DNA from: Atherinomorus stipes
Taxonomy: Eukaryota > Chordata > Actinopteri > Atheriniformes > Atherinidae
Direction: 5' to 3'
NCBI GenBank assembly: GCA_023101725.1
Contig: JALJCO010003893.1
Span: forward strand, 248,001 to 312,000
Length of the DNA stretch: 64,000 nucleotides
Shown here: piece after piece, positions 61,400-64,000 of the stretch
Layout: every line of letters begins with the position of its first letter
Position numbering within the stretch: the stretch's first letter is position 1
The notes under the pieces: generated by a model
What the model was told of the DNA's origin: nothing
The model's database searches: none
The model's input: only the letters and a program-made list of their open reading frames with translations
Translations under genes and position numbers: made by a program

Positions 61400-61740
61400 A
61401 TGGAAATTTGATGAAAATTATAATATTGAGTTTGAATTGTGGTTTGAGCAACACTTTAAGGCAATCACTGCAGTTATGTGTTTCTTAACACATAATTGGA
61501 CGGGGATGTTGGTCCACGGTTCATCCTAATTTGTTCAGGAATAGTTTCATTTGTTTGTTTTTCAAAAACTATTCTTTTTAATCACAATTCAAAAGCAACA
61601 TTTCAATTCACTAAATTATAATTTTCTTAATTTTTTTTATTGAGCATTACTAATTGATTTCTTGTTATTTTGGTAACTTGTGAATTGACCATTTTCTTAA
61701 ATTGGAGGGCAATTTTGTGGAGGACTTTATATACAGTATA
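61400..61740. mobile_element. Fragment of the Tc1-type MITE family seen at 15325
   Basis: GAGTTTGAATTGTGGTTTGAGCAACACTTTAAGGCAATCACTGCAG near 61430 and GGAGGACTTTATATACAGTA near 61722 match parts of that family. The internal order is rearranged by deletion. Confidence 0.65.
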
Positions 61741-62325
61741 TATAGGTACTACCCCAAAAGTTAGAATATGACAAAGTTCGTGTATTTCTGTAATTCGACT
61801 TAAAAGGTGCAATTTACATATTGTTTAGACAAATAATATGTGAATCAATATATTTCAAGCTTTTGTTTGTTTGGATGTTGCTGATTAGAAGTTGTAGCTT
61901 TAGAAAACTTCAAATTCTAAAACTAAAGACATTAGAATACTGCGAAAAGTTCCAGTATTGTAGGCTCACAGTGTTACATTCTAATCAAGTAAGTAATCCA
62001 AAACACCTCCATAAGTACCCTGAGCCTTTAAAAAAGTCCCTGTCTTTTTTTTTAGAAGAATTCACAATCATGGGGAAGACTGCTGATCTGACAGTTGTGC
62101 AGAAAACCGTCATTGACTCCCTGCACAAGGTGGGAAAGACACAAAAAGTGATAGCAAAAGAAACAGGTTGTTCTCAGAGTGCTGTCTCAAAGCACATTAA
62201 TGGACAGTTAAGTGGAAAGAAGAACTGAGGAAGAAAACGTCGGCTTGTACGACTTGAAGTTGAATTATAGAAAAACATGAACTTTTTTACAATATTGTAA
62301 TATCTGGTAGTACCTGTATGTATAT
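61741..62325 (+). mobile_element. Internally deleted Tc1-like element
   Basis: Left GGTACTACCCCAAAAGTTAG and right CTGGTAGTACC (about 62305-62315) are inverse, and the inner TTCGTGTATTTCTGTAATTC and GAATTATAGAAAAACATGAA also pair. The body keeps only the start of the transposase. Confidence 0.8.
62070..62228 (+). pseudogene. Tc1-like transposase, N-terminal helix-turn-helix only
   Basis: The frame reads MGKTADLTVVQKTVIDSLHK then VIAKETGCSQSAVSKHINGQ, the first helix-turn-helix of Tc1-like transposases, and ends at a TGA at 62226 before GRKRRLVRL in another frame. The catalytic part is deleted. Confidence 0.85.
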
Positions 62326-62349
62326 GTGTGTATATACAGTATATATATA

Positions 62350-62655
62350 CACAGCCCCGCCAAAAAAAAAAGTCGCCAACAAAAAAAAGGTCAAACATTT
62401 CACATTTCGTTGGACCGCCTTTAGCTTTGATTGCGGCAGCATTCGCTGTGTTTCCAGAAGCTTCTGCAATGTCACCAGATTTATTTGCATCCTGTTGCAT
62501 CAATTTTTCACCAAGATCTTGATGATGATTGTAGAGTCTGACCACAGCACATCCCAAAGATTCTCAATGGGGTTCAGGTCTGGACTCTGTGGTGGCCAAT
62601 CCATGTGTGAAAATGATGTCTGATGATCCCTGAACCATCTTTCACAATCTGAGCC
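62350..62655 (-). pseudogene. Tc1-like transposase C-terminal fragment, minus strand
   Basis: The minus frame reads [20 protein letters not shown] (about 62545-62604), the third catalytic block with its glutamate. The flanks share CGCCTTTAGCTTTGATTGC and CACCAAGATCTTG with 23195-23310, so this is the same family as the element at 23150-24340. Confidence 0.85.
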
Positions 62656-62656
62656 C

Positions 62657-62743
62657 GATATATATATATATATATATATATACTGCATATATATATATGT
62701 ATGCAGTGTATATATACTGTATATATATATATATATGTATATA

Positions 62744-62782
<39 letters not shown>
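62657..62782. repeat. (TA)n/(TATG)n microsatellite
   Basis: TA runs with ACTGCATATATATATGTATGCAGT palindromic breaks. ORFs of YIYIYI type are artefacts. Confidence 0.95.
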
Positions 62783-62785
<3 letters not shown>

Positions 62786-63934
62786 TGAAACAAAAAAGAC
62801 CCCAAAACATAAAGAATATAAATATGCTTGGCATGGATGCAAAATAAAGATGGGTGAGTATGTGTGCTGAGAAGAATTTCTCTGCCCTTGAAAATAAAGG
62901 GGTAAATTATGAACATTCTTTTTCTTCAACTTATTTTTGAAAGTCAGATCATGCACCTCCTCATGTAGCTCCAGTTTTTAGATTAATAAAGCCTTGAACA
63001 AGCTGCTCCAACACACACAGGAAATAATTTCTAATTCTGAGAAAGATGAATGTTAATTTGGAATGCATTAATCTATATTACAGATAAATAAATCAGATGA
63101 TGTCAACAACGATGTAAACAAATTGTAGCTTACATTTGCTATTAGTGCATTTGCATGTTTGGCCTTTTGGTGACAGAACGGTTTTATTTGAGGTCAAATG
63201 CCATAGCTGATCCAAACTGTCTGCTGCATAGTGGTAGTGCAGCTGTGACATGTGTCATACTAGATTTATTAACATAATGTCAGGTTGAAGGAACATCAAT
63301 CCAGTCAAAAGGTCAGTAGTTAACAGTCCTGCTACAATTTAAAGTTTACAGTGGCTGGGTGCTGTAAAGTCTGGGGAGAATGCAATCAATCCACCGAACA
63401 CATTATCATGTTGTCAGTGAGGTATTACACCTGGAGAAACTTTACAGGACAGCTCTGCACTCCTGGCATCAATAACACAAATCTTATTACATCACCTAGA
63501 TTTTTATTTTTCTACCGTGCTTCTACTGACAGGCCTCACAGATGTTGATGCTTCCTATCTGAAAATTAGGGATTACTTTGTTTGATTTGATTCTCATGGT
63601 TAAGAGTTATTCGCAAAAACTAGCAATTAAAAAAAAAGAAAAAACATATGGAAACAGAAGGCACATCAAAAGTCTATTAAACTTAATGATAATCAGTAAA
63701 TAAATAAATAAATAAAAAAAAAAAGCTCAGAAGGAAAATTAAAGTACAGAGTGATAGATGTGAATATAGACCTTATTCACATTGCAACTCACAGTTTACA
63801 CTTTATGTTCTTACACATGCTTTGGATCCTTTCTACTCCAGCAGTACTTCACATTTTTTACATGTTTAATTAAAAGTTAAGTAATAGCTAAAGGAAGCAT
63901 TCAGACTGTTTTTCATCATAAGGGCCTAATGATT
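62783..63934. other. Unassigned intronic DNA
   Basis: No exon, RNA gene or repeat family recognised apart from A-rich and AATA runs near 63630 and 63700-63725. Confidence 0.45.
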
Positions 63935-64000
63935 ACAGTGGTATGCAAAAGTTTGGGCAACCCTCCAAGATTTAATGCTTATTTGCTCTAAATTTATAAG
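63935..64000 (+). mobile_element. Start of a Tc1-like element, cut by window edge
   Basis: CAGTGGTATGCAAAAGTTTGGGCAACC after a TA is a typical Tc1-family terminal repeat start. The rest lies outside. Confidence 0.65.

Noticed and set aside
30421..64000. Further naaladl2 exons (ectodomain)
   Set aside because: No conserved ectodomain block with flanking splice sites was seen by eye; short divergent exons cannot be fully excluded without a profile search.

Overview
The window looks like intronic DNA from a ray-finned (teleost-like) fish. The evidence is L2/CR1-type LINEs with (TTGAA)n-like tails, many decayed Tc1-like elements, hAT, Harbinger-type and Helitron non-autonomous elements, long TA/CT/CA microsatellites, and one spliced vertebrate gene. 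There is no sign of prokaryotic or viral genome organisation.

Host gene: three consecutive + strand exons (21438-21614, 29933-30110, 30259-30420) join in frame with consensus splice sites. They encode the cytosolic N-terminus, the single membrane span and the start of the stalk of an NAALADL2-like protein (inactive paralogue of glutamate carboxypeptidase II). No further exon was found up to base 64000, so 30421-64000 is read as one long intron. Bases before 21438 are a preceding intron or the 5' flank.

Mobile elements, left to right: an L2-type LINE running in from the left edge with an intact 773-codon frame (1-2811); a putative solo LTR (3287-4043); a compound microsatellite (5399-5569); two same-family Tc1 halves in one orientation (about 10327-11845 and 13570-14228), the first split by a Harbinger-like MITE with a clean AAT duplication (11328-11812), with a hAT-like element (12089-12774) between them; a Tc1-type MITE (15325-15862); a palindromic THAP-coding foldback element (15903-16631) lying 15 bp from a lone arm of a second foldback family (16647-17085); a dead LINE (17826-19110); a second AAT-flanked MITE (19848-20469); a decayed LINE endonuclease fragment (22270-23040); Tc1 debris (23150-24340); a MITE carrying a LINE 3' end (24902-26578); and two 1.4-kb terminal-inverted-repeat elements (26904-28300, 28352-29790).

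The most striking structure is a 3466-bp foldback element (31668-35133). It has about 1.09-kb nearly identical inverted arms and an 8-bp CCATAGTG duplication, sits inside a Tc1-type MITE, and carries a broken, apparently intron-split THAP domain in each arm. Further right are two Helitron-type copies holding a 44-bp minisatellite, a roughly 141-bp tandem array rich in transcription-factor-like motifs, and CTGT/TATC repeats (39870-46521); an antisense LINE reverse transcriptase with one frameshift (46850-47640); a hAT element inserted into one arm of another foldback MITE (53249-55113); a second Helitron family (55305-55769, 60881-61101); and Tc1 remnants to the right edge.

Together the window is a nested transposon record inside a large intron. 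Several empty-site comparisons within the window prove individual insertions. The best candidate for something under-described is the pair of unrelated foldback families that both carry THAP DNA-binding-domain remnants in their arms.
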